From: Steroidobacteraceae bacterium | Lineage (GTDB): Bacteria; Pseudomonadota; Gammaproteobacteria; Steroidobacterales; Steroidobacteraceae | Direction: 5' to 3' | Assembly (NCBI GenBank): GCA_025927665.1 | Contig: JAICKZ010000003.1 | Coordinates: 1-29,119 of the forward strand | Length of the DNA stretch: 29,119 nt | Shown: piece by piece, positions 1 through 9,459 of the stretch | Numbering within the stretch: the first letter of the stretch is position 1 | Layout of the letters: the number at the start of each line of letters is the position of its first letter | Position numbers and translations under genes: made by a program | The notes under the pieces: model-generated | What the model saw: only the letters and a program-made list of their open reading frames with translations | The model's database searches: none | What the model was told of the DNA's origin: nothing

Positions 1-702
1 ACTCATAATGACCCTTCACTTGCAGAATCATTAGAACTGATGTGCTTTTTGGCCAACCTGGTGGGCGCACAACACATTCAACGCTTTATACCACTGGCGC
101 TTCCCGAACGCGAAGCGAAAGCCGATACCGGAATTCATCGCGCAATTTCAGTTGCATCAACTCCCTCTTCGCCTCGGACGATTACATCGGTAGCGTCAGT
201 ACCTACCCTATCTTCAATATCGAATCCAGCTCCAGCGTTGCGAACCGTTCCAACCGCTGCACCCCCATCATTCGCTCTGGCGGCTACTACGTCTACAACA
301 TCTGCCCCTGCGCAGGTTGCAAGCATTCCCCGCCCAGCTTCCGCGCCGGTGATTCCAATACCTTCAATACAATCAAAGCCGCCGGAAGAAACTGAGAAAA
401 CACGTGAAATGCCTCGTCTAAGACCTGCACGTCAACGGCATTCGCAAACAAATAAATCTTCAGAACCCAGGCATCTACATGCCAAAGGCGCTTCGATTGC
501 TGCCAAATCTAAGCCGCTGGCTGACAATACACAGTTAGATGATGTGGTGGTCGCAGATGCGGTGCGACTGTTACGCTGGGGTAGACAGTGGCATGAAATT
601 GCAGAGCTTATCGCGCGTATCGCCGAGAGACCGAATATCGCAGAGGTTCGCAAGATTCTTCGCTCACACAAACCCGCGATAGAACAACAATTGGAAGCAT
701 GA
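1..702 (+). CDS. Hypothetical protein, 5'-truncated by the window edge
   Basis: I do not recognise this protein. The frame is open from base 1 to a TGA at 700-702. The first ATG, at 40, has no ribosome binding site, so the true start probably lies outside the window. From that ATG it would be 220 residues. A short N-terminal part containing LVGAQHIQRFIPLALP is followed by about 110 residues rich in Ser, Thr, Ala and Pro, which is probably a disordered linker. The C-terminal ~55 residues (starting near DDVVVADAVRLLRWG) look like a compact helical domain with regular hydrophobic spacing and charged ends. No signal peptide, membrane segment or catalytic motif is visible in the part seen. The layout suggests an adaptor or DNA/protein-binding C-terminal module, but that is only inference from shape. 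Confidence 0.6.
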   Translation, partial: THNDPSLAESLELMCFLANLVGAQHIQRFIPLALPEREAKADTGIHRAISVASTPSSPRTITSVASVPTLSSISNPAPALRTVPTAAPPSFALAATTSTTSAPAQVASIPRPASAPVIPIPSIQSKPPEETEKTREMPRLRPARQRHSQTNKSSEPRHLHAKGASIAAKSKPLADNTQLDDVVVADAVRLLRWGRQWHEIAELIARIAERPNIAEVRKILRSHKPAIEQQLEA

Positions 703-725
703 TCCCATATTGCCAATTCTCAGAC

Positions 726-750
726 CAAAAAAAGCCGGCAAAATGCCGGC
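726..750 (-). terminator. Intrinsic terminator, leftward
   Basis: GCCGGC (734-739) and GCCGGC (745-750) form a perfect 6-bp GC-only stem with a five-base loop. Read on the minus strand the stem is followed by seven T residues (complement of 727-733), the classic Rho-independent form. On the plus strand no T run follows. It lies about 200 bases beyond the stop of the RDD gene and may end the lptF-lptG-RDD transcript, or an unseen minus-strand transcript starting within 751-950. Confidence 0.75.
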
Positions 751-952
751 CAATCAGGGGGATTCGAACAAAGAAAAATAGCTTCAAACATTTGATTGAA
801 TCAAAGTTGTTGCTGAAGCAGTAAATATACAGATTGCTGCTATGCAGCACAAGTCTTTTTGCAAATAAGGCTATGACAATCCGTTAGTTCGACATAGTTC
901 GTCGAATTCCACATGCTCCCCATCTCGGAGTTCATTCTTGTTGCAAGACTGC

Positions 953-1501
953 TTAATTGTTTTTAATAACTACACGACTGCCCGCCATTCGATCATGCCA
1001 AGTTCGTCGCCGCGAGGAAAACGTCGCCATGCATAGATTGATCAATCCTAACAACAGAAGTGCTTCGCCCGACCACTTTAAATAACTCGATTTCAACTGT
1101 TCAGATATCGCAATACAAACAAAACCTGGCATCCAAAACACTGCGGCAAATAAAATACGTTTTAAGGCCATTGACCATGACAATAACTGTCCTTGCTCAT
1201 CTTCCACTCGCAAATGCCATACTTGCATGCCCAAGGTTTGTCCGCGGCGAGTCCAAAAAAAACCAAAGAATGAAATAATTACCAGCAACTGCCAAGATAG
1301 ATACAAACTGTATATCAACCAGCCGACCTCGCTTGGAATTAGGATTTTACGCTGTAAAAATGGAATGAAAGGAACTGTGGCTACCGCAAGTACTGCCATC
1401 ACCAATAAAGCATCATAAATCATCGCACCAATACGACGGGTCGCTCCTGCAGGCTGATATGAAATTTCGATAGTTGATGAATCATCCTCGCCGTTATTCA
1501 T
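953..1501 (-). CDS. RDD-family membrane protein
   Basis: This is a 182-residue integral membrane protein of the RDD family, whose general role is unclear (some members are linked to transport or ion homeostasis). Near the N-terminus GATRRIGAMIYD carries the conserved Arg and Asp that give the family its name. About four hydrophobic segments follow: MAVLAVATVPFIPFL, LSWQLLVIISFFGFFW, ILFAAVFWMPGFVCIAI and ALLLLGLINLCMA. The tail RTWHDRMAGSRVV is the usual family ending. I chose the ATG at 1501, ten bases after the lptG stop; a longer form from 1534 would overlap lptG and adds unconserved residues. It is the last gene of the lptF-lptG-RDD unit, the same order as in Pseudomonas. Co-transcription is likely from the spacing; a link to LPS export is only inference. 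Confidence 0.85.
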   Translation of the reverse strand: MNNGEDDSSTIEISYQPAGATRRIGAMIYDALLVMAVLAVATVPFIPFLQRKILIPSEVGWLIYSLYLSWQLLVIISFFGFFWTRRGQTLGMQVWHLRVEDEQGQLLSWSMALKRILFAAVFWMPGFVCIAISEQLKSSYLKWSGEALLLLGLINLCMATFSSRRRTWHDRMAGSRVVIKNN

Positions 1502-1511
1502 GATTTCTATG

Positions 1512-2579
1512 CTAACGCACTTTGCTAATTGCAATACTGGTAACCGTCGTCAGCAATGCTAGTGGAGTCCAGGCAACTACCAGGGGCTGCAAGTGAAACA
1601 CGGTACCAGCATCACTTAATAACTTGGCGGATAGAAAAAATACCGAACCAATCAAAACTCCCACCACCATTCGCGCGCCCATTCCAGAACTTCGCATAGG
1701 ACCAAACGAAAACGGCACGGCCAGCATGACGATCACCAATAAACTAAGAGTTTGTGCAATGCGCGACCACCATACAACCTCGTAATCGCGCGATTCCATC
1801 TGGTTACTTTGCAAGTGACGAATAAAGTCATGCAGCTCGCCACCAGTTAACTTGTTCGGATCTTTTGCACCTGCACCAATAAACTCGGCTGATAAGCTGG
1901 TAGTTAATTCCGCATTCAATTGTTTGTTAACTATTGCTTGATCATTGTCGAAGCGGGTTTCCATGAAATTGCGCAATTGCCAGCGCTTTGAATCAAGTGG
2001 TTTGGCAGTATCTGCATGTCCCACACTTTGTAAATGATGTTGATCATCAAAGCGCAGCACATAAATGCCGCCGAATGAATTTGCATCTTGCTGTGCTTGA
2101 ACTGCAACGAATACATTGCCATCCTTTGCCCATAAATTTTCTGCGCTAGATAGCTGGATTTGATTTGACTTTGCCAACATGCGTTGCTGGTAGGCGAAGC
2201 GTTCTGCCGGTGGCGCAATATAATCGCCCATAATCCATGTTAGTACCGTCAACACCGCTCCTGCGCCCACCACCCATCCAGCGATACGCCATACGGATAC
2301 TCCCGTTGCCCGCATGGCAATTAATTCGCTGCCTCGCGCGAGATTGCCTAAAGCCAGTAACGCGCCTAGCAAAGCACCCACTGGCAACAAAGTGAATGCC
2401 TGGTCGGGCAGATTGCAGACCACGAATAACAGCGCATCTGGTATGCCATAGCGACCGACGCCAATATCGCTTTGCTGATCCACAAAAAGATAGAGCCCAA
2501 TCAGCATCAGCAACACCGCCATCACCAATGCGGTATAGCCGATTACGGAACGCACGATATAAGTCGCCAGCACGCGCAT
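1512..2579 (-). CDS. lptG: LPS export ABC transporter permease LptG
   Basis: LptG is one of two inner-membrane permeases of the LptB2FG complex, which extracts lipopolysaccharide from the inner membrane and passes it to LptC-LptA. The 355 residues match family length. The N-terminus MRVLATYIVRSVIGYTALVM starts the first membrane helix, three N-terminal helices are followed by a periplasmic beta-jellyroll stretch (roughly residues 130-260), and three more helices end the protein. The NLARGSELIAMRATGVS segment is the coupling region that contacts LptB. The ATG overlaps the lptF stop as TGATG (2577-2581), which fixes the start and implies translational coupling. Order within the pair is assigned from position: lptF comes first in gammaproteobacteria, and this gene is second. 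Confidence 0.94.
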   Translation of the reverse strand: MRVLATYIVRSVIGYTALVMAVLLMLIGLYLFVDQQSDIGVGRYGIPDALLFVVCNLPDQAFTLLPVGALLGALLALGNLARGSELIAMRATGVSVWRIAGWVVGAGAVLTVLTWIMGDYIAPPAERFAYQQRMLAKSNQIQLSSAENLWAKDGNVFVAVQAQQDANSFGGIYVLRFDDQHHLQSVGHADTAKPLDSKRWQLRNFMETRFDNDQAIVNKQLNAELTTSLSAEFIGAGAKDPNKLTGGELHDFIRHLQSNQMESRDYEVVWWSRIAQTLSLLVIVMLAVPFSFGPMRSSGMGARMVVGVLIGSVFFLSAKLLSDAGTVFHLQPLVVAWTPLALLTTVTSIAISKVR

Positions 2580-3655
2580 CAGAACACTCGCTTCCAAAAG
2601 CGTTTACCTTCTGCATGCTGCCATAAAGCAACCATTGCGATAAATGCAATCACATGCACCCACCACATTCCCAACCATGCAGGCGTTAGGCCACGTAACA
2701 TCCAGGATTGAGCTGATCGCAGTAGCAATAGATACATTAAATAAATGAGAATGAAGTGACCTGTTCGCGCATAACGTCCCTGACGTGGTTTGAGTCGCGA
2801 CAGTGGAATTGCGAGCACTGCCAACAGCACCAGTAGAATGGGCGAAGACAAACGATCTTGTAGTTCGGCAAGATCCGTCAATCCACCCGCTTTTAACAAG
2901 TTTCCTGTCGACTTTTGATAATCTTTCAACAAGACATTGCCTACCTCTGGTAGTTGCACCGGAATATGTGCTTCGCTAAATCGTGAAATACGAAACTCAG
3001 CGCTTCCAGGTACGCCTTCGTAACGCTCTCCATCGTAGAGCACAAAAGTCTGTCGTGACTCGCCCACACCTAACTGCTGTGCTCGTGCACTAGTAATAAT
3101 CTCCATTTTTGCACCTACGTTACGTTGCGCGTACACATTGTGCAGCATGCCTTGCTCGTCACTGCTTTCTGCATAAAACACAAAATTGCTGCCGCCAAAA
3201 CTGCGAAATTTACCGGGTTGTAAATTGGAAAATCGTGCCTCTCGCGTTGCTTGCGTTTTAAGGCCAATTTCCGCTTGCGCCGAATGTGGCACCACACTCA
3301 AGGCCAGCCACGCAAGAACGATGGCGGCAACAAGTGCCAATAACAAAATGGGCCTGAGTATATCGCGTTGACTGACACCGCAAGCCTGCATCGCCGCCAT
3401 TTCACTTTCGTGGTACAGCCGACCCAACGCCAGCATAATGCCCAGAAATAAGCCAATGGGCAGCAACATCAGAAACTGTTGCAATAACCGGAACCACAGT
3501 AAGTCGAGCACCACCTTACTCGACATGCCTGCTTCAGCTACCAGCTTGAACACAAACGCAAGCTGGTTAGATATCAAAATAACAAACAACACGACGCTAA
3601 CTGCCATCCATGACAGTGCAACTTCACGCAACACATAACGTTCGATCACTCGCAT
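2579..3655 (-). CDS. lptF: LPS export ABC transporter permease LptF
   Basis: LptF is the partner of LptG in the LptB2FG lipopolysaccharide extractor. From the ATG at 3655 the product is 358 residues and begins MRVIERYVLREVALSW, which agrees with the short basic-aromatic start of this family. ATGs further upstream (3709) or the longer open frame to 3769 add a hydrophilic, unconserved N-terminus and would run into pepA, so I rejected them. The segment LGRLYHESEMAAMQACGVS is the LptB-coupling helix. A periplasmic jellyroll occupies about residues 125-255, followed by three helices. It is divergent from pepA with a 75-base spacer, a conserved gammaproteobacterial arrangement. lptB, lptC and lptA are not in the window. 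Confidence 0.95.
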   Translation of the reverse strand: MRVIERYVLREVALSWMAVSVVLFVILISNQLAFVFKLVAEAGMSSKVVLDLLWFRLLQQFLMLLPIGLFLGIMLALGRLYHESEMAAMQACGVSQRDILRPILLLALVAAIVLAWLALSVVPHSAQAEIGLKTQATREARFSNLQPGKFRSFGGSNFVFYAESSDEQGMLHNVYAQRNVGAKMEIITSARAQQLGVGESRQTFVLYDGERYEGVPGSAEFRISRFSEAHIPVQLPEVGNVLLKDYQKSTGNLLKAGGLTDLAELQDRLSSPILLVLLAVLAIPLSRLKPRQGRYARTGHFILIYLMYLLLLRSAQSWMLRGLTPAWLGMWWVHVIAFIAMVALWQHAEGKRFWKRVF

Positions 3656-3730
3656 GTGATACGCTGGGACATTATCGGTTTGTGATTTGTCAATCCACTC
3701 TCCATTCATTTCATCTCGTAAAGGTGTGCT

Positions 3731-5221
3731 ATGGAACTTCTTGCTGTTTCTGCATCGGTCGCCCGTCAACGTACGGATTGTGCCATTATTGGCATCTATG
3801 AAAAAGGCACATTGAGCGCCGCGGCCAAGGAACTAGACAAAAAATTAAACGGACAACTCACTCGATTGGTTAAACAAGGTGACGTACGCGGCAAACTGGG
3901 CGAATCTTTATTGTTGCCTGAGCTGAGCAGCGCACCGTGTGCTCGCGCAGTACTGGTGGGGCTAGGTGCACAAGATAAATTTGGCCGCAAGCAGTATCGC
4001 AAAGCATTGTCTGCTGCACTTTCAATCGTTAACAAAACTGGCAGCTTGCAAGCCACCAGCTATCTCTCGCAAGAAACCGTCGCAGCGACGAATGCTTATT
4101 ATATTGGCCGCACCAGTGCAGAAGTTGCCGGTAATAGCACTTATCGGGTTAATGATCTTAAATCAGCAAAAAAAGCTCCACCGTCGAAGCTTAAGAAACT
4201 CAGCATTGCCATTCTTGGCGGACCTGAACGCAGTCAGGCGGAACAAGGATTGAAACATGGCAACGGCATTGTTACCGGCATGTCGCTCACCCGTGATCTT
4301 GGCAATTTGCCGTCCAACATTTGCACTCCGACTTATCTCGCAAAAACCGCGCAGCAAATGGCACGTGATCATCGTGGTCAATTAAAAGTCCGCGTGTTCG
4401 ATCAAAGCGAAATTCGCAGATTAAAAATGGGGTCATTCCTCTCTGTAACCGCAGGTTCCGCTGAACCACCTCGTTTGATAGTGCTGGAATACCACGGCGG
4501 TAAGGCTAAGGACAACCCAATTGCGTTGGTTGGTAAAGGCATTACCTTTGATACCGGCGGTATTTCGATCAAGCCGTCGTCCGCGATGGATGAAATGAAG
4601 TACGACATGTGTGGCGCGGCCACGGTGCTGGGTGTTTTCAAATCAGCATTGACATTAAAATTGCCTGTCAATCTAGTAGGCGTCATTCCTACCTGCGAGA
4701 ACATGCCCAGCGGGACTGCAACTAAACCTGGCGATGTTGTCAAGAGCATGTCGGGTCAGACGATTGAAATACTTAACACCGACGCTGAAGGTCGTTTGAT
4801 TCTATGCGATGCACTCACTTACTCACGCCGCTTCGAACCCAAAGCAGTGATTGATATTGCAACACTCACCGGAGCATGCGTGGTGGCGCTGGGCAATCAA
4901 TACTCAGGCTTATTCAGTAACGATGATGAATTAAGTGTGTCACTATCGCAGGCAGGCAAACGCTCCGAAGACGGCGCCTGGCCCATGCCCAGTGATGATG
5001 AATATGCAGAGCAACTCAAAAGCAACTTTGCAGACATGGCCAATATCGGTGGCCGTGAAGGTGGCGCCATTACTGCCGCTTGCTTTCTGGCGAAATTCAC
5101 TAAGGATATGAAGTGGGCGCATCTTGATATTGCTGGCACCGCCTGGTTGTCAGGCAGTCAAAAAGGTGGCACGGGCAGACCCGTTCCTTTATTGGTGGAT
5201 TACTTGTTGAACAACAAATAA
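3731..5221 (+). CDS. pepA: Leucyl aminopeptidase PepA (M17)
   Basis: This is a cytosolic two-metal M17 aminopeptidase that removes N-terminal residues from peptides; in E. coli the hexamer also binds DNA in Xer recombination and at carAB. The protein is 496 residues, typical length. The catalytic C-terminal half holds GKGITFDTGG (metal ligands K269 and D274), KYDMCGAA (D292) and the signature NTDAEGRL at 349-356 with D351, E353 and R355. The N-terminal half (1-165) is the less conserved regulatory domain. AAGG-type pairing at 3721-3726 (AAGGTG) sits a few bases before the ATG and supports this start. holC follows after 10 bases. A slight oddity is the stretch GQLTRLVKQGDVRGKLGES, a usual insertion in gammaproteobacterial PepA. 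Confidence 0.97.
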   Translation: MELLAVSASVARQRTDCAIIGIYEKGTLSAAAKELDKKLNGQLTRLVKQGDVRGKLGESLLLPELSSAPCARAVLVGLGAQDKFGRKQYRKALSAALSIVNKTGSLQATSYLSQETVAATNAYYIGRTSAEVAGNSTYRVNDLKSAKKAPPSKLKKLSIAILGGPERSQAEQGLKHGNGIVTGMSLTRDLGNLPSNICTPTYLAKTAQQMARDHRGQLKVRVFDQSEIRRLKMGSFLSVTAGSAEPPRLIVLEYHGGKAKDNPIALVGKGITFDTGGISIKPSSAMDEMKYDMCGAATVLGVFKSALTLKLPVNLVGVIPTCENMPSGTATKPGDVVKSMSGQTIEILNTDAEGRLILCDALTYSRRFEPKAVIDIATLTGACVVALGNQYSGLFSNDDELSVSLSQAGKRSEDGAWPMPSDDEYAEQLKSNFADMANIGGREGGAITAACFLAKFTKDMKWAHLDIAGTAWLSGSQKGGTGRPVPLLVDYLLNNK

Positions 5222-5231
5222 CGATTAATCG

Positions 5232-5663
5232 ATGACTGCGGTTGAGTTTCATGTCTTAAGCACAACAGGCGATGATGCACGTATGCGTTACGCCTCGCAG
5301 TTGGTTGAACAGGCTTATGCCAAAGGCGAACGCAGCTACGTGCTTGTAAGCAATGAAGTGGAAGCACAACGGATGGATGAAACGCTATGGACCTTTCGCG
5401 ATCAAGCATTTATTCCACATGAAATGGCCAGTGCAGGCGTACCTTCGCATCCACGTATCATGGCATTGATTGGTAATGGTGCGGCGCCTGATGAATTCAA
5501 AGCGCGACTGATCAATCTCAGCAATACCATGCCCAACGATGTCGAAACATTTATGCTGGTGATCGAAATTGTCGATACAGATACGCAACGCAAACAGCAG
5601 GCGCGTGAGCGTTACAAACAATATCGTGAACGTGGTTGCCAACTTGAAACAAAAAACCTCTGA
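5232..5663 (+). CDS. holC: DNA polymerase III chi subunit HolC
   Basis: Chi is the clamp-loader accessory subunit that, with psi (HolD), links the polymerase III holoenzyme to single-strand binding protein. The 143 residues match the family. Visible family features are the N-terminal strand VEFHVLST, the helix with LVEQAYAKGERSYVLV, the region MDETLWTFRDQAFIPHEM and the strand HPRIMALIG. It begins 10 bases after the pepA stop and precedes valS, the conserved pepA-holC-valS order. The stop codon TGA (5661-5663) lies inside the hairpin that serves as the terminator for the opposing gene, so the two transcripts meet here. Confidence 0.93.
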   Translation: MTAVEFHVLSTTGDDARMRYASQLVEQAYAKGERSYVLVSNEVEAQRMDETLWTFRDQAFIPHEMASAGVPSHPRIMALIGNGAAPDEFKARLINLSNTMPNDVETFMLVIEIVDTDTQRKQQARERYKQYRERGCQLETKNL

Positions 5664-5682
5664 CGGTGAAAGTCAGAGGTTT
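5647..5682 (-). terminator. Intrinsic terminator for the OmpW-like gene
   Basis: An 11-bp perfect stem pairs 5654-5664 (AAACCTCTGAC) with 5672-5682 (GTCAGAGGTTT) around a seven-base loop. On the minus strand it runs into a T-rich tail (complement of the A run at 5649-5656), so it should terminate the leftward gene ending at 5732. On the plus strand only three T follow within the stem, so it is a weaker terminator for holC, whose stop codon lies in the left arm. Confidence 0.8.
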
Positions 5683-5731
5683 ATGAATAAAGGCCGTCCT
5701 TGCATTTAAAATTTGGCTTTATCTAAAAAGT

Positions 5732-6343
5732 CTAGAAACGTCCAACAACAAGCAACCCCACATTGCTGGCGTCATACTTATTCTTGAACTGATCTTTGTA
5801 ATTGATATTGGTATAACTCAAAGCCAAAAACTTCCAACCGCCCTGAATGTTAATGCCCATCGCTGGATCAAATTTCAAATTCTGCACCAGCGCACCGCCG
5901 CGAAATTCATTATTCAGGTGCCATACAGGTCCAATGCCGGTCCACCAGGAATCAGTAAAGTAATAACTGACTTCTAATGCAGGCACCACACGGCCGATAT
6001 AGATGTTGGCGTTGGAAGCCTTGGTAGTTACATACTTATAACCTACGGTTGCCATGATATCGAGTGGCATCGAATCAAGCCGATAATGTCCACCGACCGA
6101 TAACGTCACGCCTTGACCTGCATTCACTGATTGAGTCGAGCCATCGGTATACAAAACAGTGGCCACTTTATCGCCACCGAATTCAAGTGCCCCTGACATT
6201 GCAAAGCCAAGGCCAGTTCCACTCGAATGATCGCTGTTGTGATCGCGAAAATCTTCGTTTTCATCATCATAACGACCTGCGGCCAGAACATTATTCGCTA
6301 TCAATAACACGATTACACTAAGAACAATTTTTTTAAAATTCAT
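5732..6343 (-). CDS. OmpW-like outer-membrane beta-barrel protein
   Basis: This is a 203-residue secreted protein with a clear Sec signal peptide (MNFKKIVLSVIVLLIANNVLA, cleavage near residue 22). The mature part starts with an acidic, Asp/Glu/His-rich stretch and then alternates hydrophobic and polar residues in short strands separated by Gly/Asn turns, as in an eight-stranded barrel (for example LGFAMSGALEF, LSVGGHYRL, DIMATVGYKYV, VVPALEVSYYF, WWTGIGPVWHL, FLALSYTNINY). It ends in ...VGLLVVGRF, the terminal Phe that the Bam complex recognises. Size and strand order fit the OmpW/AcfA-type small barrels, whose substrates are poorly known. It is transcribed alone, convergent with holC and divergent from valS. 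Confidence 0.75.
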   Translation of the reverse strand: MNFKKIVLSVIVLLIANNVLAAGRYDDENEDFRDHNSDHSSGTGLGFAMSGALEFGGDKVATVLYTDGSTQSVNAGQGVTLSVGGHYRLDSMPLDIMATVGYKYVTTKASNANIYIGRVVPALEVSYYFTDSWWTGIGPVWHLNNEFRGGALVQNLKFDPAMGINIQGGWKFLALSYTNINYKDQFKNKYDASNVGLLVVGRF

Positions 6344-6430
6344 GATCCATCCTCAAAGTCAAAACACTGTCAAGCTACTACAAGTTGCCATTGTAACCGC
6401 ATTAACACAGCAAGCTGAGACCAGCATCGC

Positions 6431-6436
6431 TATAAT
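6431..6436 (+). promoter_or_regulatory. Candidate -10 element upstream of valS
   Basis: A perfect TATAAT lies about 50 bases before the valS start in the spacer that separates it from the divergent OmpW-like gene. I find no good -35 at 16-18 bases upstream, so this is a weak call based on the -10 alone. Confidence 0.3.
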
Positions 6437-6486
6437 TACCACTTGTCTTAAAGTTGCAACATCTGTTTAACGATATCCGCACAACC

Positions 6487-9363
6487 ATGACCATGGAAAA
6501 AGCTTATTCTCCCCGCGAAATTGAACAACGAAATTACCAACGTTGGGAGACTGCGGGTTGGTTCGAACCGTCGGGCAAAGGCGCCCCTTACTGCATTATG
6601 ATTCCGCCGCCCAATGTCACGGGCACCTTGCACATGGGTCACGCTTTTCAACACAGCTTGATGGATGCATTGACTCGTCTGCATCGGATGGATGGCGACA
6701 ATACATTATGGCAACCAGGCACCGATCATGCCGGCATCGCCACACAAATGGTTGTGGAAAGACAGTTGAATGCCGAAGGTAAGCACCGCCACGAACTGGG
6801 CCGTGAAGAATTTTTGAAACGTGTTTGGCAATGGAAGGAAGAATCAGGCGGCACCATTTCACAACAAATGCGTCGACTTGGAAATTCTGTTGATTGGAAA
6901 CGTGATCGCTTCACCATGGACGAAGGATTGTCGAAAGCGGTGACCGAAGTTTTCGTCAAGCTCCACGAAGAGAAAGTGATTTATCGCGGCAAGCGATTAG
7001 TGAATTGGGATCCGGTGTTGCACACGGCGTTATCCGATCTTGAAGTGCAATCCGAACCGGAGCAAGGTTTTTTATGGCACTTCAAATATCCGCTTGAAGA
7101 TGGTTCAGGTCATCTCATTGTTGCAACCACGCGCCCTGAAACCATGTTGGGTGATACGGCAGTGGCCGTACATCCAGAAGATGAACGTTACAAACATCTC
7201 GTTGGTAAAAAAATAAAACTGCCACTCACTGAGCGTTTGATTCCCATCATTGCCGATGATTACGTGGATCGTGAGTTTGGTAGTGGTTGCGTGAAGATCA
7301 CACCCGCGCATGATTTCAATGACTATGAAATGGGCAAACGACATGGATTGGCGATGATCAATATCTTTGACAAAGATGCCAAAATAATTAGTCAAATCGA
7401 AACAGGTGAAGGCCAAGCGGTTGTACGTTCACTTAGACAAGAACTCGAACGTAACTTCGACTCTGCCGAAGCGCTTCAAGTCATACCGTTACATTTACGC
7501 GGACTTGACCGTTTCGTCGCACGCAAACAAATCGTCGCCGATCTTGAAGCACTCGGTCTTGTCGAAAAAATTGAACCACATACCTTGAATGTACCACGCG
7601 GTGATCGTAGTAATGCAGTATTGGAACCGTGGCTAACCGATCAATGGTATGTGCGTGTTGAATCGTTAGCGGCACCCGCCATCAAAGCCGTGGAAGAAGG
7701 TCATATAAAATTTGTACCGGATAATTGGTCAAAGACTTACTTTCAATGGATGCACAACATTCAAGATTGGTGCATTAGTCGGCAGTTGTGGTGGGGACAT
7801 CGAATTCCCGCATGGTATGACGTGACAGGTGATGTCTACGTCGCTCGCAATGAGGAAGAAGCACAACAGCAAGCGATCGCGAAACACGGTAAGCGAATCA
7901 CTCTGACACAAGATCACGATGTTCTCGATACTTGGTTCTCTTCCGCATTGTGGCCATTCTCAACACTGGGTTGGCCGGAACAAACCGTAGCGCTAAAAAC
8001 TTTTTATCCCACCAATGTGTTGGTCACCGGCTTCGATATCATTTTCTTCTGGGTGGCCCGCATGATCATGATGGGCTTGAAGTTTACGGGCGAAGTACCG
8101 TTCAAAGAAGTGTATATCACCGGTTTGATTCGCGATGAGAACGGCGACAAGATGTCCAAGTCCAAGGGCAATATCATTGACCCATTGGATTTGATCGACG
8201 GTATCGATCTTGAATCGCTGGTGATTAAGCGCACCACAGGATTGATGCAACCGCAGCTGAAAAGCAAAATCGAAAAAGCCACACGCAAACAATTCCCAGA
8301 AGGAATTCCTTCATATGGCACCGATGCGTTGCGTTTCACCTTGGCTTCTTTGGCAACGCAAGGTCGCGATATTCGTTTCGATCTAGGTCGTATTGAAGGC
8401 TACCGAAATTTTTGCAACAAGTTGTGGAATGCGGCTCGCTATGTGTTGATGAACACGGAAGGTCATGATTGCAACGCAGGTGAGTTGTCCATTGCCGATC
8501 GTTGGATCAAATCACGGTTGGGGCATACAGTTGAACAAGTTCGCAATCAACTCGATCAATATCGTTTTGATCTGGCTTCGCAAGCACTTTATGAATTTGC
8601 CTGGTATGAATACTGCGATTGGTATCTGGAATTATGCAAGCCGATATTGCAATCGGATTCTTCCAGTGCGGCACAGAAGCGCGGTACACGCCATACACTG
8701 CTACAAGTATTTGAAGCCTATCTGCGATTGTTGCATCCATTGATGCCCTTTGTTACCGAAGAAATCTGGCAAAGCATTGCATCCTTATCTGGAGCTAAAA
8801 TCAATCCTGAGCGTAATACCATTATGCTGCAGTCTTACCCAAAGGCCAGTGACTTCCCAATTGACGCTGCAGCGGATCAAGCTATTGCACCGATTAAAGC
8901 TGCAATCCTTGGTCCACGACAAATCCGTGGGCAACTGGATGTACCGCAATCACGCAAGATTACTTTGTATTTCAAATCAAGCAATGCAAGTGACTGGCAA
9001 GCAATTCAAGACAATATGGCGTTGGTGATCGGTGCTGCGAATGTAAGCGATGTTGTTCATGTGGAAAACGACGCATCATTACCGCCCACCGCACTGCAAG
9101 TTGTTGATGGTCGCTCGTTGTTTGCGCCATTGTCCGAATTGATTGATGATGTTGACGCGGAAATTGCGCGCATAGAAAAACGCAAAGCAAAAACCGTACA
9201 AGAATTGACCAAGTGTGAAAGCAAGTTGAGTAATGCGAATTTCATCGCCAATGCGCCACCCGCGGTAGTTGAGCAAGAGCGTGAACGAATTGCCGCTTTC
9301 AAGGCGGAGTTGCAGCAATTGACGGAACAAGCGCAACGAGTTGCGGCATTGAGAAAGCAATAA
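6487..9363 (+). CDS. valS: Valyl-tRNA synthetase
   Basis: ValS is a class I aminoacyl-tRNA synthetase that charges tRNA-Val and edits mischarged Thr. From the ATG at 6487 it is 958 residues, close to the E. coli length. The HIGH-type motif is [12 protein letters not shown] (HMGH at about 49-52), followed by the characteristic [16 protein letters not shown]. The CP1 editing domain contains [17 protein letters not shown]. The class signature DKMSKSKGN lies near residue 555. The C-terminal ~65 residues (from about [15 protein letters not shown]) are a charged coiled coil that grips the tRNA. The ATG at 6493 ([12 protein letters not shown]) is an equally good start, matching E. coli more closely; the open frame also extends to 6454 but that adds unconserved residues. 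Confidence 0.97.
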   Translation: MTMEKAYSPREIEQRNYQRWETAGWFEPSGKGAPYCIMIPPPNVTGTLHMGHAFQHSLMDALTRLHRMDGDNTLWQPGTDHAGIATQMVVERQLNAEGKHRHELGREEFLKRVWQWKEESGGTISQQMRRLGNSVDWKRDRFTMDEGLSKAVTEVFVKLHEEKVIYRGKRLVNWDPVLHTALSDLEVQSEPEQGFLWHFKYPLEDGSGHLIVATTRPETMLGDTAVAVHPEDERYKHLVGKKIKLPLTERLIPIIADDYVDREFGSGCVKITPAHDFNDYEMGKRHGLAMINIFDKDAKIISQIETGEGQAVVRSLRQELERNFDSAEALQVIPLHLRGLDRFVARKQIVADLEALGLVEKIEPHTLNVPRGDRSNAVLEPWLTDQWYVRVESLAAPAIKAVEEGHIKFVPDNWSKTYFQWMHNIQDWCISRQLWWGHRIPAWYDVTGDVYVARNEEEAQQQAIAKHGKRITLTQDHDVLDTWFSSALWPFSTLGWPEQTVALKTFYPTNVLVTGFDIIFFWVARMIMMGLKFTGEVPFKEVYITGLIRDENGDKMSKSKGNIIDPLDLIDGIDLESLVIKRTTGLMQPQLKSKIEKATRKQFPEGIPSYGTDALRFTLASLATQGRDIRFDLGRIEGYRNFCNKLWNAARYVLMNTEGHDCNAGELSIADRWIKSRLGHTVEQVRNQLDQYRFDLASQALYEFAWYEYCDWYLELCKPILQSDSSSAAQKRGTRHTLLQVFEAYLRLLHPLMPFVTEEIWQSIASLSGAKINPERNTIMLQSYPKASDFPIDAAADQAIAPIKAAILGPRQIRGQLDVPQSRKITLYFKSSNASDWQAIQDNMALVIGAANVSDVVHVENDASLPPTALQVVDGRSLFAPLSELIDDVDAEIARIEKRKAKTVQELTKCESKLSNANFIANAPPAVVEQERERIAAFKAELQQLTEQAQRVAALRKQ

Positions 9364-9372
9364 TTGTTCTTG

Positions 9373-9422
9373 TAGGCTGGGTCATGACCCAGCTAATTAT
9401 GCTGCTGGTTTCAAGCAGCCTA
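9373..9422. repeat. REP-like palindrome, TAGGCTGGGT family, copy 1
   Basis: Between valS and moxR, 9376-9393 is a perfect 18-base palindrome (GCTGGGTCA and its complement). A second hairpin follows, GCTGCT (9401-9406) with AGCAGC (9414-9419). The outer TAGGCTG (9373-9379) also pairs with CAGCCTA (9416-9422), so the element can fold two ways. A related copy lies at 17848-17868. It has no T tail and no ORF; it may act as an mRNA 3' end stabiliser for valS. Confidence 0.7.
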
Positions 9423-9459
9423 TAGGTTGGAATCATTTTTTTGAGGTCGCGCCATCCAC

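Noticed and set aside
135..326. Valine/aspartate-rich minus-strand open frame in the first gene
   Set aside because: It is the reverse of the low-complexity Ser/Thr/Ala/Pro linker; no independent support.
3656..3730. A TTGACA-like -35 for lptF on the minus strand
   Set aside because: A TTGACA exists but no -10 stands at 16-18 bases from it.
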